From assembly GCF_030577135.1 (NCBI RefSeq), contig NZ_JAUIRR010000003.1, positions 186,888-250,887 on the forward strand: DNA of 64,000 nt, given 5' to 3'. This DNA is from Sulfurimonas sp. hsl 1-7. GTDB lineage: Bacteria > Campylobacterota > Campylobacteria > Campylobacterales > Sulfurimonadaceae. The number at the start of each line of letters is the position of its first letter. Positions within the stretch are counted from its first letter, which is position 1. Shown here in pieces: positions 16,347 through 24,860 of this stretch. The notes under the pieces were generated by a model. That model worked only from the letters and a program-made list of their open reading frames with translations, ran no database searches and was not told the origin of the DNA. Both the position numbers and the translations under genes were made by a program.

Positions 16347-16386
16347 ATCTGTGTCATACTACCACCATCAAAATAAGGAGTCACAA

Positions 16387-16788
16387 ATGAAAAAGACACT
16401 ATTAACGCTAGCTTTGCTAGGTGGTTTAACATTAAGTTTTGCAGAAGATGTTGTAGTAGATGACACTACTACGATTGATGAGCAAATTACAGAGATTCAA
16501 ACAGCACCTGAGCAAGAGCGTGTGAGACTTATGAACCAGTTTAAGTTACGTATTGCAAACATGAATCAAGAACAAAGAGAAGAAGCACTCTCACAACTAC
16601 AACAAAGAATGCGTACAAACTCTGAAGAACAAACAGATGCACAACAAGAGATGCAGATGCAACAAGCTCAGGAGATGTTAAAAATTCAGAACATGAATCA
16701 AAACCGTATCGGAAATCAGTACCGCCAACAGATGCCGGACAATATGACGCCAACAAGTAATCCTACAAATATGATGGGTGGCCGTTAA
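16387..16788 (+). CDS. secreted Met/Gln-rich protein of unknown function
   Basis: 133 residues from ATG 16387, which has AAGGAG 6 nt before it; a longer ORF is ruled out by this site. Signal peptide 1-19 (LLTLALLGGLTLSFA). The mature protein is helical, with RVRLMNQFKLRIANMNQEQR, then a Gln/Met-rich stretch (QEMQMQQAQEMLKIQNMNQ) and an Asn/Met/Gly tail ending NMMGGR. The helical part faintly recalls Spy/CpxP-type periplasmic proteins, and Met-rich segments can bind Cu(I); both are only suggestions. It starts a run with a beta-barrel and a two-component system, so it may be their target or sensor aid. Confidence 0.8.
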   Translation: MKKTLLTLALLGGLTLSFAEDVVVDDTTTIDEQITEIQTAPEQERVRLMNQFKLRIANMNQEQREEALSQLQQRMRTNSEEQTDAQQEMQMQQAQEMLKIQNMNQNRIGNQYRQQMPDNMTPTSNPTNMMGGR

Positions 16789-16842
16789 GTCTATGCAACC
16801 AAACAGAGTCGCCTTTGGGCGACCTACTCAAAAGGAGCAAAA

Positions 16843-17664
16843 TTGAAAAAAATATTCTCATTATCTCTATTATTATTTTTAACAAGTGGCCTGTATGCAC
16901 TTGATTCCGATATGGATGGGGTAAGTGATGCTAAAGACAAATGTCCAAATACACCTTTTACAGATCTTGTAGATATCAACGGTTGTAGTAAAAGTTCCGT
17001 TATTCCCGATTACCACTATGATGTTATAGTTGGACTCAGCTATACAAACTCAGACTATACTACTATAAATAAGACAGACACTCTTGCAACTACTTTTCAA
17101 GCTGATTACTACTATAAAAATTTCTCATTCCAAGCTTCGACATCTTTATTTACAACGCAAGCTGACGGATATAGCGAGAGTGGATTAAACGATTCGTTTA
17201 TTGGTGCAGCCTATCAGATAGTACCGACTTCACCACTTACGATCCGATTTTCAGCAGGGGTTATACTGCCGACTTACGATACATCATTAAACAATAACAA
17301 CACAGACTACATGGCAGGTATTAACTTCAGCTACAAAATAGATAAATATAATCTTTTTGGCGGCTATACATATACAATGATCAACGATGATGATTACAGT
17401 GATGCTACACTCAATGTGACATACCAAGATACAAATGGTTACAGTGCCGGTGTTGGATATAATGTTACAAGTAAGTTATACCTAAGCGGTGCATACAATA
17501 TTAGTGACAGTATCTATGTGGGTGCAGAAGATATTAAAACTGCATCGCTCTACGGATACTACAGTATAGACAAAAACTGGTTCTCAACTTTTTCGTATGC
17601 TTACGGGATTAGCGACAGTGCGAGTCAAAGCTATCTTGCTGTAAAACTGGGATACTTTTTTTAG
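16843..17664 (+). CDS. outer-membrane beta-barrel with thrombospondin type 3 motif
   Basis: 273 residues. It starts with TTG at 16843 behind AAAGGAGC. Signal peptide 1-20. The mature N-terminus has one calcium-binding TSP3-type repeat, DSDMDGVSDAKDKCPNTP followed by DINGC. The rest alternates polar and aromatic residues in strands (YYYKNFSFQASTS, YSAGVGYNVTSKLYLSGAY) and ends in KLGYFF with a terminal Phe, the normal signal for barrel insertion. About twelve strands fit the length. It lies 54 bp after the Met-rich gene and 10 bp before the response regulator, so all four genes probably form one transcript. Confidence 0.8.
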   Translation: MKKIFSLSLLLFLTSGLYALDSDMDGVSDAKDKCPNTPFTDLVDINGCSKSSVIPDYHYDVIVGLSYTNSDYTTINKTDTLATTFQADYYYKNFSFQASTSLFTTQADGYSESGLNDSFIGAAYQIVPTSPLTIRFSAGVILPTYDTSLNNNNTDYMAGINFSYKIDKYNLFGGYTYTMINDDDYSDATLNVTYQDTNGYSAGVGYNVTSKLYLSGAYNISDSIYVGAEDIKTASLYGYYSIDKNWFSTFSYAYGISDSASQSYLAVKLGYFF

Positions 17665-17674
17665 GCTAAAGATT

Positions 17675-18313
17675 ATGAAAAAAAATATACTGCTCCTTGA
17701 AGATGACAGAGAACTGGCATCTACCCTTGCCGAACTGCTTGAGGAGAACGGATACAGTGTTGAGCTTGTTCATAACGGCAACGATGCAATCGATGCCAGT
17801 TATGATAACAAGTACGAACTCTATGTCTTCGATATCAATGTCCCGGATATGAACGGACTTGAATTGCTAGAAAGTTTACGCAATGCAGACGATACTACAC
17901 CGACTATATTTATCAGTGCAATGATTGATCTAAACTCTATCTCGAAAGCTTTTGAGATTGGAGCGGATGATTATCTGAAAAAGCCGTTTTTCCCAGAAGA
18001 GCTTCTCATAAGAGTCAAAGCAAAACTTGCACAAACCACTAAAGCTATTTCGTACAAAAATTTAAAATTTTTCCCGGATACGAAAACACTTTACAAAGAT
18101 GATACAATTGTACAACTAGGTGAGGTGCAGGAGAGATTATGTGATCTCTTTATGCACAACATAGGCTCGGTGATTGATAAAACAATCCTGCTCGATCAAC
18201 TGACACAGCCGTCCGATACGGCTTTGCGGGTAGCGTTAAACAAACTCAAACAAACAACGGGCTTAGCTATAAAAAATATTCGCGGGGTGGGATACATAGT
18301 TGAAAAAAGTTGA
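17675..18313 (+). CDS. OmpR-family response regulator
   Basis: 212 residues. Receiver domain 1-118 with acidic pocket Glu9-Asp10-Asp11, phosphorylation site Asp53 (VFDINVPD), conserved Thr/Ser in FISA and Lys in DDYLKKPF. A winged-helix DNA-binding domain (about 128-212) ends in IKNIRGVGYIVEK, the wing typical of OmpR-type proteins. It overlaps the histidine kinase by 14 bp. The likely target is the phased repeat at 16308-16346 ahead of the operon, giving autoregulation. The signal is not known; the neighbouring envelope proteins point to the cell surface. Confidence 0.93.
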   Translation: MKKNILLLEDDRELASTLAELLEENGYSVELVHNGNDAIDASYDNKYELYVFDINVPDMNGLELLESLRNADDTTPTIFISAMIDLNSISKAFEIGADDYLKKPFFPEELLIRVKAKLAQTTKAISYKNLKFFPDTKTLYKDDTIVQLGEVQERLCDLFMHNIGSVIDKTILLDQLTQPSDTALRVALNKLKQTTGLAIKNIRGVGYIVEKS

Positions 18314-19355
18314 ACTCAAAGCACTTATTAGAAGTTTTTTACTCTTTTTTCTCTCGATCACAACCCTCCTTGGCGCACTTTTTTTCTTTGAATACAAAAA
18401 AGATATCACCGTACTTGACGAAACTATCTTGTCTGAGATGAAGGTGTGCAGCTTTAATCTTCAATGCACAAAATATCAATTCGATTTTGCACCGCTCAAA
18501 GAGGAGCAGCTCTATAAACTTCACAAAGAGGATGATAAGCTCAGCTCCTACTTCCTCATTCCCGGTTCACAAAAAAATGCTCTGAAAATTTATCTGCAAA
18601 AAAGTAAATATGAAAAAGAACTTGAAAATTTAAAAAACAAACTTTTACTGGAGTTTTTCTTCGTAGTGATCATAGTACTGTTACTCTCTCTTCTTTTTGC
18701 TTTTTACACTTTGGCACCGCTAAGAGATGCTCTCAAACTGACAGAGGAGTTTGTAAAAGATATACTCCATGACTTTAACACACCCCTCTCAACACTCAGA
18801 CTCAACACCTCTATGTTAAAAAGCGAGTTTGGTGAGTCAAAGAAGATTACACGTATAGAAAATGCGGTACAAAACATTTTGAACCTGCAGGCAAATCTGC
18901 GTGCATACCTAAAAAGTCACTCTAGCCAAAAAGAGGTTTTTGACCTAAAAGAGGTTGTAGAGGAGAGAATAGCAATGCTCGAAAACAATTTTTCGACAAT
19001 CCGTTTTTATCCCTCACTCACAACCCAACAGCTCAACACCCATAAAGACTCTTTTGTGCGCATTGTAGACAACCTCCTCTCAAACGCTGCAAAATACAAC
19101 AAAGAAAACGGAGAGGTATTTGTCACTTATGAAAAAGGTGTTTTAACCTTCAAAGACACCGGGCAAGGGATAAAAAATCCGGATAAGATATTTGACAGAT
19201 TTTATAAAGAGCATGAACGAGGGATAGGGATAGGTCTGCATATTGTCAATAAATTATCCCAAGAATTAGGTATGGAGATCGAGATAGAAAGTGAGCTCAA
19301 TAAAGGGACAACTTTTAGACTCAATTTAACCAAACTGCTTGCCAAAGATAATTAA
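18300..19355 (+). CDS. sensor histidine kinase
   Basis: 351 residues, TTG start at 18300 inside the regulator's last codons. Two membrane helices (12-30, 117-138) enclose an 85-residue periplasmic sensor with two Cys (50 and 56). No HAMP domain is evident: the second helix runs almost directly into the dimerisation helix with His157 in HDFNTPLSTLRLN, a variant of the usual HELRTPL. The ATPase domain has DNLLSNAAKYN (N box), FKDTGQGI (G1) and GIGIGLHIVNKL (G2). It should phosphorylate the adjacent response regulator. The two Cys could form a redox-sensitive disulfide, which is speculation. Confidence 0.92.
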   Translation: MKKVELKALIRSFLLFFLSITTLLGALFFFEYKKDITVLDETILSEMKVCSFNLQCTKYQFDFAPLKEEQLYKLHKEDDKLSSYFLIPGSQKNALKIYLQKSKYEKELENLKNKLLLEFFFVVIIVLLLSLLFAFYTLAPLRDALKLTEEFVKDILHDFNTPLSTLRLNTSMLKSEFGESKKITRIENAVQNILNLQANLRAYLKSHSSQKEVFDLKEVVEERIAMLENNFSTIRFYPSLTTQQLNTHKDSFVRIVDNLLSNAAKYNKENGEVFVTYEKGVLTFKDTGQGIKNPDKIFDRFYKEHERGIGIGLHIVNKLSQELGMEIEIESELNKGTTFRLNLTKLLAKDN

Positions 19356-19418
19356 TAAAAACAAAATTAAATATTTTTATGCTACACTCAAAAACTTTAA
19401 ATGTTTTAGGAGAGCAAT

Positions 19419-20579
19419 ATGAAACCCTTAAAATTTCAAGGAAGCGGCTTTGAGTACTTCAAAATATGGATAGTAAACCTTGTACTTATTGTCCTGACAT
19501 TAGGGCTTTACTACCCTTGGGCAAAGGTAAGACGCAACAGATACTTTTACGGAAATTCTGTTTTAGGAGATCGTAATTTCGAATACCATGCAGTAGGAAA
19601 ACAACTCTTTTTCAGCTACCTTATAGCACTGGTACTCTTCATCATCTACGTCATCTTTACCAAATTTTTTCCACCTGCAGCAGCCTTATTTCTTCTTGGT
19701 CTGTTTGTTTTGATCCCTTGGGTGATCGTTAAAAGTATGATGTTCAATCTCAAAATGACAAGCTTCTCAAACGTCCGTTTTAGTTTTGAGAAAAACTTCT
19801 CGGATGCTTATTTGAACTTTTTACTCTACCCTATGGGGCTCTATATTGGTTTTATCTTTGTTATGTTTGCAGTTGGTTTATTGTTTGCACTCCATATAGC
19901 TGTTGGTCTTATAGGACTTGTCGGTATTTTCTTTTTTATGATCTACGCAATCGCATTTTTGAAAAAAAGAAATTCGGAGTTTTACATAAATAACGCGAGT
20001 TACGGACAAGGAAAATTTTCCACTACTATTGAGCTCAAAGAGTTTATGAAAATCACTGCAAAAACTCTGGGTATAGGCCTCGCACTTACCATTGCTCTTT
20101 TTCTTGCTGTAGGTGTATTTACTGCAACATTTATAGGTGTAGAGACTATGCAGGAGATATCAGCAAGCATGAAACAAAACGGTGATCCGCAAAACTCCGG
20201 AGTTATTGTGGCTTTAATCGGTGCCATTTACGGAGGAATGATACTTGTAATGGTTGCTACGATGGCGTACTCATTTGCCGCAAACCGTGAATATATTTAT
20301 AAGAACACTCTTTTTGATGAGAGTATCGGTTTTTCATCTACACTCAAAGCTTTACCGTTTATGTGGGTAACGGTTTCAAACTTTTTTCTTATCCTTCTTA
20401 CGTTAGGATTTGGAGCGCCTTGGGCAAAGGTGAGAATCGCAAAAATAGTACTTGCTAATACCTATGTAGACACGTCAACAGGGTTTGATAAATATATCTC
20501 AGAGAACCAGACACAGACATCTTCACTCGGAGATCAGATAGGTGATGCGTTCGATATTGATGTTGGTTTAGGTTTCTAG
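19419..20579 (+). CDS. YjgN/DUF898 multi-pass membrane protein
   Basis: 386 residues with about eight membrane segments. The family's repeated signature occurs near both ends: LTLGLYYPWAKVRRNRY at about 28-44 and LLTLGFGAPWAKVRIAK near 325-341, showing an internal duplication. DUF898 proteins have no established activity. The next gene, a membrane-bound M48 peptidase, starts 4 bp downstream, a pairing known in other bacteria, which suggests a joint role in membrane-protein quality control. AGGAG lies before the ATG. An upstream TACACT box may be its promoter. Confidence 0.85.
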   Translation: MKPLKFQGSGFEYFKIWIVNLVLIVLTLGLYYPWAKVRRNRYFYGNSVLGDRNFEYHAVGKQLFFSYLIALVLFIIYVIFTKFFPPAAALFLLGLFVLIPWVIVKSMMFNLKMTSFSNVRFSFEKNFSDAYLNFLLYPMGLYIGFIFVMFAVGLLFALHIAVGLIGLVGIFFFMIYAIAFLKKRNSEFYINNASYGQGKFSTTIELKEFMKITAKTLGIGLALTIALFLAVGVFTATFIGVETMQEISASMKQNGDPQNSGVIVALIGAIYGGMILVMVATMAYSFAANREYIYKNTLFDESIGFSSTLKALPFMWVTVSNFFLILLTLGFGAPWAKVRIAKIVLANTYVDTSTGFDKYISENQTQTSSLGDQIGDAFDIDVGLGF

Positions 20580-20583
20580 GAAG

Positions 20584-21663
20584 ATGCAACTAAATGGTTA
20601 CTGGTATGCAAAAGATAGCGCTACGCAACATAGCGCTATCTTACAAACAGATGCAGAAAACTACACACTCATTATAGATGAAAAAGTGCACTACAGCGGT
20701 CTGATTGAGCACTTAAAACTCGATGACAGACTGGGGAATATTACAAGAAAAATCACTCTTGAAGATGGTTCCATATTTACCTGTGATCAACACGATCTTA
20801 TAGATACCCTTTTTACAAAACATAAAAGAGCAAACCGTCTTTTGCATTCACTAGAATCGAATCTCCATTGGGTATTAATCTCTATCGTGATCCTTATCGT
20901 AAGTATTTATATATTTGTAGATAAAGGTATACCCTACTTTAGCGAGAAAATAGCTTACGCCCTGCCGCTGAAAACAAACGAAGTTTTAAGTGAACATACG
21001 ATGGATGCTCTTGATAAGTACCTTTTTAAACCCTCAAAAATCTCATTAGCGCAGCAAGAAGATATTCGTAAACATTTCCAAACCGACCTGCTTCCGAATT
21101 TGCCAGAAAAAGAGCACTTTAACTATCACCTCAACTTCCGGCTTTTACAAGATGGAAACCTTTCTATTCCAAATGCGATGGCGCTACCCTCCGGTGAGAT
21201 TATACTTACCGATAAATTTGTTGAGCTGTGCAGCAGTGATGAGGAGCTTGATTCCATCATATATCATGAAGTGGGACACATTGTACACAGGGATTCGCTC
21301 AAGATGCTAATCGAGGGTACTTTTATCTCTGTGAGCGTAATGGTTGCTTTGGGTGATCTTAACGGTTTTGCGGATATGGGAGTGGGGCTTGGTTCAATGC
21401 TTCTAAATCTTCAGTATTCACGGGAACATGAGAGTGATGCCGATCGCTTTGCCTTTGACCTGATGCTCAAAAACCGCATCGATCCGATCGCCTTTGCTAC
21501 TATTATGAAGAGAATGAACTGCTATCTTACTAAAAGGATGCAAAGTCTTAAAGAGGAGCACTTTAGCGAGTATATTTCAACACACCCGCAAACAAAAGAG
21601 AGGATAGAGACAGCAAAACGTTACAGCGACTGCTTTAAAGAGGGACTTACCCAGTGTAGGTAA
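20584..21663 (+). CDS. M48-family membrane metallopeptidase
   Basis: 359 residues. An N-terminal small domain (1-85, strand-rich) precedes one membrane helix at about 95-112 and a periplasmic-side or cytoplasmic peptidase domain with the zinc motif His228-Glu229-x2-His232 (YHEVGHIVHRD). The third ligand is the Glu in SREHESDADRFAFDL. STHPQTKERIE near the C-terminus is the usual end of BepA/YcaL-type domains. The orientation relative to the membrane is not certain. It is coupled to the DUF898 gene (4 bp), and the two are probably one functional unit. Confidence 0.88.
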   Translation: MQLNGYWYAKDSATQHSAILQTDAENYTLIIDEKVHYSGLIEHLKLDDRLGNITRKITLEDGSIFTCDQHDLIDTLFTKHKRANRLLHSLESNLHWVLISIVILIVSIYIFVDKGIPYFSEKIAYALPLKTNEVLSEHTMDALDKYLFKPSKISLAQQEDIRKHFQTDLLPNLPEKEHFNYHLNFRLLQDGNLSIPNAMALPSGEIILTDKFVELCSSDEELDSIIYHEVGHIVHRDSLKMLIEGTFISVSVMVALGDLNGFADMGVGLGSMLLNLQYSREHESDADRFAFDLMLKNRIDPIAFATIMKRMNCYLTKRMQSLKEEHFSEYISTHPQTKERIETAKRYSDCFKEGLTQCR

Positions 21664-21665
21664 CT

Positions 21666-22235
21666 CTACTCTCTTATAAACTCCAAAATAGTTTCAAAAT
21701 GTCTGTCAATATCTAAAAAGCCGTGATCACCGCCATCTTCGATGATCATCTTTGCTCCTGAGAGTTTTTGTTCAGCCTCTTTATAGTCCAACACCTCATC
21801 CCCTTTTCTTGCCAGAAGAAAATAGTTCTCTTTGTTGTTCACCTCTACGCTGAATTTTTTCAAACTCTCAACCTGCTCTTCGTCCCAGCTAAACGAACAG
21901 TTGCCGTTATAAAAACTTGCATTGTTTCCCAGCACTTTTTTAAGTGTTACATAGGGTTTGATCGAAGGGTTGATGAGAACTGCTTTGAGGTTGTACTTTT
22001 CACTCAGATAGATCGTATAGTAGCCGCCAAGCGATGAGCCCATTAAAGTGATCTCCTCATCTTTGCACACCTCTATAATCTCCTCTAAAGTTGAGATCGC
22101 AAGTTCCGGGATAAACGAAAGTGAAGGTGCTAAGAACTTTTCACCTTTACTTCTAAAATACTCTCTAAACAATCTGGACTTACCGCCCTGCCCGCTGCTT
22201 CCAAAACCGTGTATATACAAAATCATTCTGCTCAA
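21666..22235 (-). CDS. YqiA/YcfP-type alpha/beta hydrolase
   Basis: 189 residues, small esterase. Begins ILYIHGFGSSGQGGKS with the oxyanion-loop HGFGSS typical of the UPF0227 family, nucleophile Ser68 in GSSLGGY, and catalytic His in GGDHGFLD near residue 170, with the acid probably in the KGDEVLDY segment. The physiological substrate is unknown; E. coli YqiA hydrolyses short acyl esters. It follows a HAD gene by 5 bp on the same strand and ends 2 bp from the convergent M48 gene. AGGATTGAG acts as ribosome-binding site. Confidence 0.87.
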   Translation of the reverse strand: MSRMILYIHGFGSSGQGGKSRLFREYFRSKGEKFLAPSLSFIPELAISTLEEIIEVCKDEEITLMGSSLGGYYTIYLSEKYNLKAVLINPSIKPYVTLKKVLGNNASFYNGNCSFSWDEEQVESLKKFSVEVNNKENYFLLARKGDEVLDYKEAEQKLSGAKMIIEDGGDHGFLDIDRHFETILEFIRE

Positions 22236-22240
22236 TCCTT

Positions 22241-22987
22241 TTATAAACTTGCTATCGAATCTAAAATCAGATCAGGAATTATACCTTTTTGCAGATCAGA
22301 CTCATGAAACTTACCTGTTCTCACAAGTGCTGCTTGCAAGCCCGCATTTTGTGCACCGTGTATATCACCCTCGATGTCATCGCCGATCATTATACATTCA
22401 GACGGATTTACCCCTAAAGATTGGCAGGCAAGTTCATAAAACTCTTTGGACGGCTTGCCTAACACCTCTGCTTTTTGCCCGCTGGCATACTCCAAAGCAC
22501 TCACAAAACACCCAGCATCCATACTCAGTTCATTATCACTATCTTTAAAATAGCGATTGTTTGCCACAGCTACAAGCTTTGCCCCTTTGAGCAAAGTACG
22601 AAAAGCATGATTGAGGTTTTCATAGCTGAAGTTGTGTTGCGCATCACCGACAACTACATATTTTTTCTCGTAGTTTTTCAGTGAGTCAAAAAATCCCATT
22701 ACGTTGTCGGTAAGAAGAAAGTCGGCATTGCTTTTTTGCTCTTCTAAAAACATCTTCGTCATATCGAGTGCCGTTATTACATCTTCTGTATCTATTTCAA
22801 ACCCAAGTCCGCGCAGTTTTTCTACAACCTGCGGACCTGTTTTTTGTGTCGTATTTGTAAGAAAACGGATCGGATAGTTCTGTTTTATCCTTTTCACGGC
22901 TTCAATGGCACCCTCGATCGGCTCATTACCGACATACAATACCCCGCCGATATCGCATAAAATCGCTTTTATATTCTCTGCTAACAT
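22241..22987 (-). CDS. HAD-superfamily IIA phosphatase, LHPP-like
   Basis: 248 residues. HAD class IIA with cap domain. Motif I is CDIGGVLYVG: the nucleophile Asp12 is present but the second Asp (DxD) is Gly14. The mammalian LHPP group likewise lacks it (DISG), so the loss may be typical of this subfamily and not a sign of inactivity. FLTNTTQ (motif II), the Lys in LGKPSKEFY (motif III) and MIGDDIEGDIHGAQNAG (motif IV) are intact. Substrate unknown; phosphoamino acids or pyrophosphate are possible. It precedes the YqiA-like gene by 5 bp. Confidence 0.87.
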   Translation of the reverse strand: MLAENIKAILCDIGGVLYVGNEPIEGAIEAVKRIKQNYPIRFLTNTTQKTGPQVVEKLRGLGFEIDTEDVITALDMTKMFLEEQKSNADFLLTDNVMGFFDSLKNYEKKYVVVGDAQHNFSYENLNHAFRTLLKGAKLVAVANNRYFKDSDNELSMDAGCFVSALEYASGQKAEVLGKPSKEFYELACQSLGVNPSECIMIGDDIEGDIHGAQNAGLQAALVRTGKFHESDLQKGIIPDLILDSIASL

Positions 22988-23046
22988 CCTTTCCCCTTTA
23001 TAGAGAAATATGTTTTATTCTAACATATGAACAAATGAATAGATGC

Positions 23047-23868
23047 TTAAATTATTGGCACATAGATCTCTGTACGAAGATCTTCTTCCTGTAGAGTTGT
23101 TGGATCAAGGTTCATATATTTTTGTACTTGTGGTTCATCGCGTAAAGCTATGCCGTTTGTTACAATCCATGTCCCTATCTCTGCAAAAGTCTCCCCAAGC
23201 TTTGCATAAGCTCCTTTATGCGTAAATACGGCATATTTTCCCCCTGCAATCTGCTTATGTGCTATCTCGCCTTCAATATTCGGTAATTTTTCTTTAAACT
23301 CCACGCAGGCGTCATAGCGTAAATTTTCAGCCTCGATCACATTTGGATTGTCATGAGAGATCCCGTATCTTATTGCTACATCTAAAAAAAGATTATGCTT
23401 TGTTATATACTCTACCATCTTTTTCCAAGCTGTGTCTGCGGAACTCATATACTCGCCTCTTGCTCTCACAAAAAGAACATTTATAGGTTCTGTTTCAACT
23501 ATTTTTGGTGTTACCATTACCGCTCCTTTTTTTATCTCTAGTTTTTTAGCAAACTCCCTTGGAGTAAACCCAAACCGTTTTTTAAACGCTTTTGAAAAAG
23601 AGGCGTTAGTTTCATAACCGCTTTCCATAGCTATCTGAGTAATGTTTTTATCCATCTTAAATTTTACAATTGTACTCTGCAGACGAATTTTTCGTATGTA
23701 GTCGCCTACATTCTCACCCATGACAGATTTAAAAATTCTATGAAAATGATATTTTGAAAACCCTGCGACAGTCGACAACTCTTCAAGTGTAAGGTTTTCA
23801 GCGTAATTTTTTTCAATGAAAAAAACCACTTTATATACACTGCGTATGTAACTCTCCTGAGTTGTCAT
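23047..23868 (-). CDS. AraC-family regulator with GyrI-like effector domain
   Basis: 273 residues. N-terminal AraC DNA-binding domain (about 10-108) with LEELSTVAGFSKYHFHRIFKS and ITQIAMESGYETNASFSKAFK ending GFTPREFAKK. Residues 118-273 form the GyrI-like domain (VLFVRARGEYMSSADTAWKK, and AVFTHKGAYAKLGETFAEI). It shares architecture with the protein at 15341-16225 but differs in sequence, so they are old paralogues. AGGAGAG lies before the ATG. It stands alone between a HAD gene and a Cdd1-like gene; the target operon is not evident. Confidence 0.9.
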   Translation of the reverse strand: MTTQESYIRSVYKVVFFIEKNYAENLTLEELSTVAGFSKYHFHRIFKSVMGENVGDYIRKIRLQSTIVKFKMDKNITQIAMESGYETNASFSKAFKKRFGFTPREFAKKLEIKKGAVMVTPKIVETEPINVLFVRARGEYMSSADTAWKKMVEYITKHNLFLDVAIRYGISHDNPNVIEAENLRYDACVEFKEKLPNIEGEIAHKQIAGGKYAVFTHKGAYAKLGETFAEIGTWIVTNGIALRDEPQVQKYMNLDPTTLQEEDLRTEIYVPII

Positions 23869-23951
23869 TGACTCTCCTCTTTTTAAAAGCTAGCGGTATT
23901 ATAGGAGATATGAAAAACGAAAACTACTCCCCTGTTGCTAAGTTTAAAAGA

Positions 23952-24239
23952 TTAGAATTTCCATCTTTTTTTTCGCTTATCTGTGTATGCCCACCACACT
24001 TTCGGCTCGGCACCCTCCATAAAGTCTGTGATTGACATAAAGACATCGAGTACGCACGGATCTTGTCTGGAAGCTTTTTGTTCACACAAAAGATCGTAAA
24101 GCTTCTTAGGATCTTTTCCCTTAAGATCATCGGGAGTTTTTATGCCGATAGATTCGAGTTCTTTGGCAATTGAAGTACCGATATTTGGCAAATCGGTTAA
24201 TTTTTTTGTTTTTTCTCTGACTACTTTTACAGGGTTCAT
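23952..24239 (-). CDS. Cdd1-family helix-hairpin-helix protein
   Basis: 95 residues. The N-terminal half is a helix-hairpin-helix, LTDLPNIGTSIAKELESIGIKTPDDLKG, the type used for sequence-independent DNA contact. The C-terminal half has LYDLLCEQKASRQDPCVLDVFMS and WWAYTDKRK, the pattern of the Cdd1 ('pathogenicity locus') family, whose role is unknown despite its name. A TATAAT lies about 20 nt before the ATG with GGAG between. Single gene between an AraC regulator and a PEBP-family gene. Confidence 0.85.
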   Translation of the reverse strand: MNPVKVVREKTKKLTDLPNIGTSIAKELESIGIKTPDDLKGKDPKKLYDLLCEQKASRQDPCVLDVFMSITDFMEGAEPKVWWAYTDKRKKRWKF

Positions 24240-24289
24240 GCCGACTCCATAATATTATAAGTACTTCTCTATAAGCTCCCCTTTTTATT

Positions 24290-24826
24290 TTAACGGCTGA
24301 AATATGCTACAACAGAAGCTTTTGCTATTGTATGTGCATTTACCATATATCCCACAAGCGCAGGTGATGCATCTGCTTTAACTCCCAGTGTGTCTACATC
24401 TAAAGCATATATCGTAATTACATACTGATGAGAACCGTGACCTACAGGTGGACATGCACCGCCAAAACCGCTTACACCGTAATCTGTTTTTATTTGAAGT
24501 GCACCTTTTGGCATAAGGTCTAAAGCTACATTACCGCTGTTTTGTTTTAAACTTGTTAGATCTTTAGGGATGTCCACAACGATCCAGTGCCACCATCCGC
24601 TGCCTGTTGGAGCATCCTTGTCATACATCATGATCGCAAAACTTTTTGTCCCTTTAGGGGCATTTTCCCAGTTCAGTGACGGAGAAATATTTTTTCCCGT
24701 ACATCCAAAACCGTTAAAAACCTGTGCATTACTCAACTGTCCGCTAAACTCATCGCTATGAAGTGTAAAACCTTCTGCAAATGCGAAAGAAACACTCACT
24801 AGTAGCATTAAGATAATTTTTTTCAT
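24290..24826 (-). CDS. secreted YbhB/YbcL (PEBP-family) protein
   Basis: 178 residues. Signal peptide 1-17 (IILMLLVSVSFAFA), so periplasmic. PEBP fold motifs are NISPSLNWENAPKGTKSFAIMMYDKDAPTGSGWWHW and GGACPPVGHGSHQYVITIYAL (quoted here as landmarks in two parts of the fold), with the phosphate-binding Asp-x-Asp and Gly-x-His residues kept. Bacterial members are related to Raf kinase inhibitor proteins, but no substrate is known. GGAG lies 7 nt before the ATG. It is transcribed alone, downstream of the MddA-like gene on the same strand (34 bp). Confidence 0.9.
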   Translation of the reverse strand: MKKIILMLLVSVSFAFAEGFTLHSDEFSGQLSNAQVFNGFGCTGKNISPSLNWENAPKGTKSFAIMMYDKDAPTGSGWWHWIVVDIPKDLTSLKQNSGNVALDLMPKGALQIKTDYGVSGFGGACPPVGHGSHQYVITIYALDVDTLGVKADASPALVGYMVNAHTIAKASVVAYFSR

Positions 24827-24860
24827 CGTAACTCCTTATATTTAGTTATTGTATACAAAT

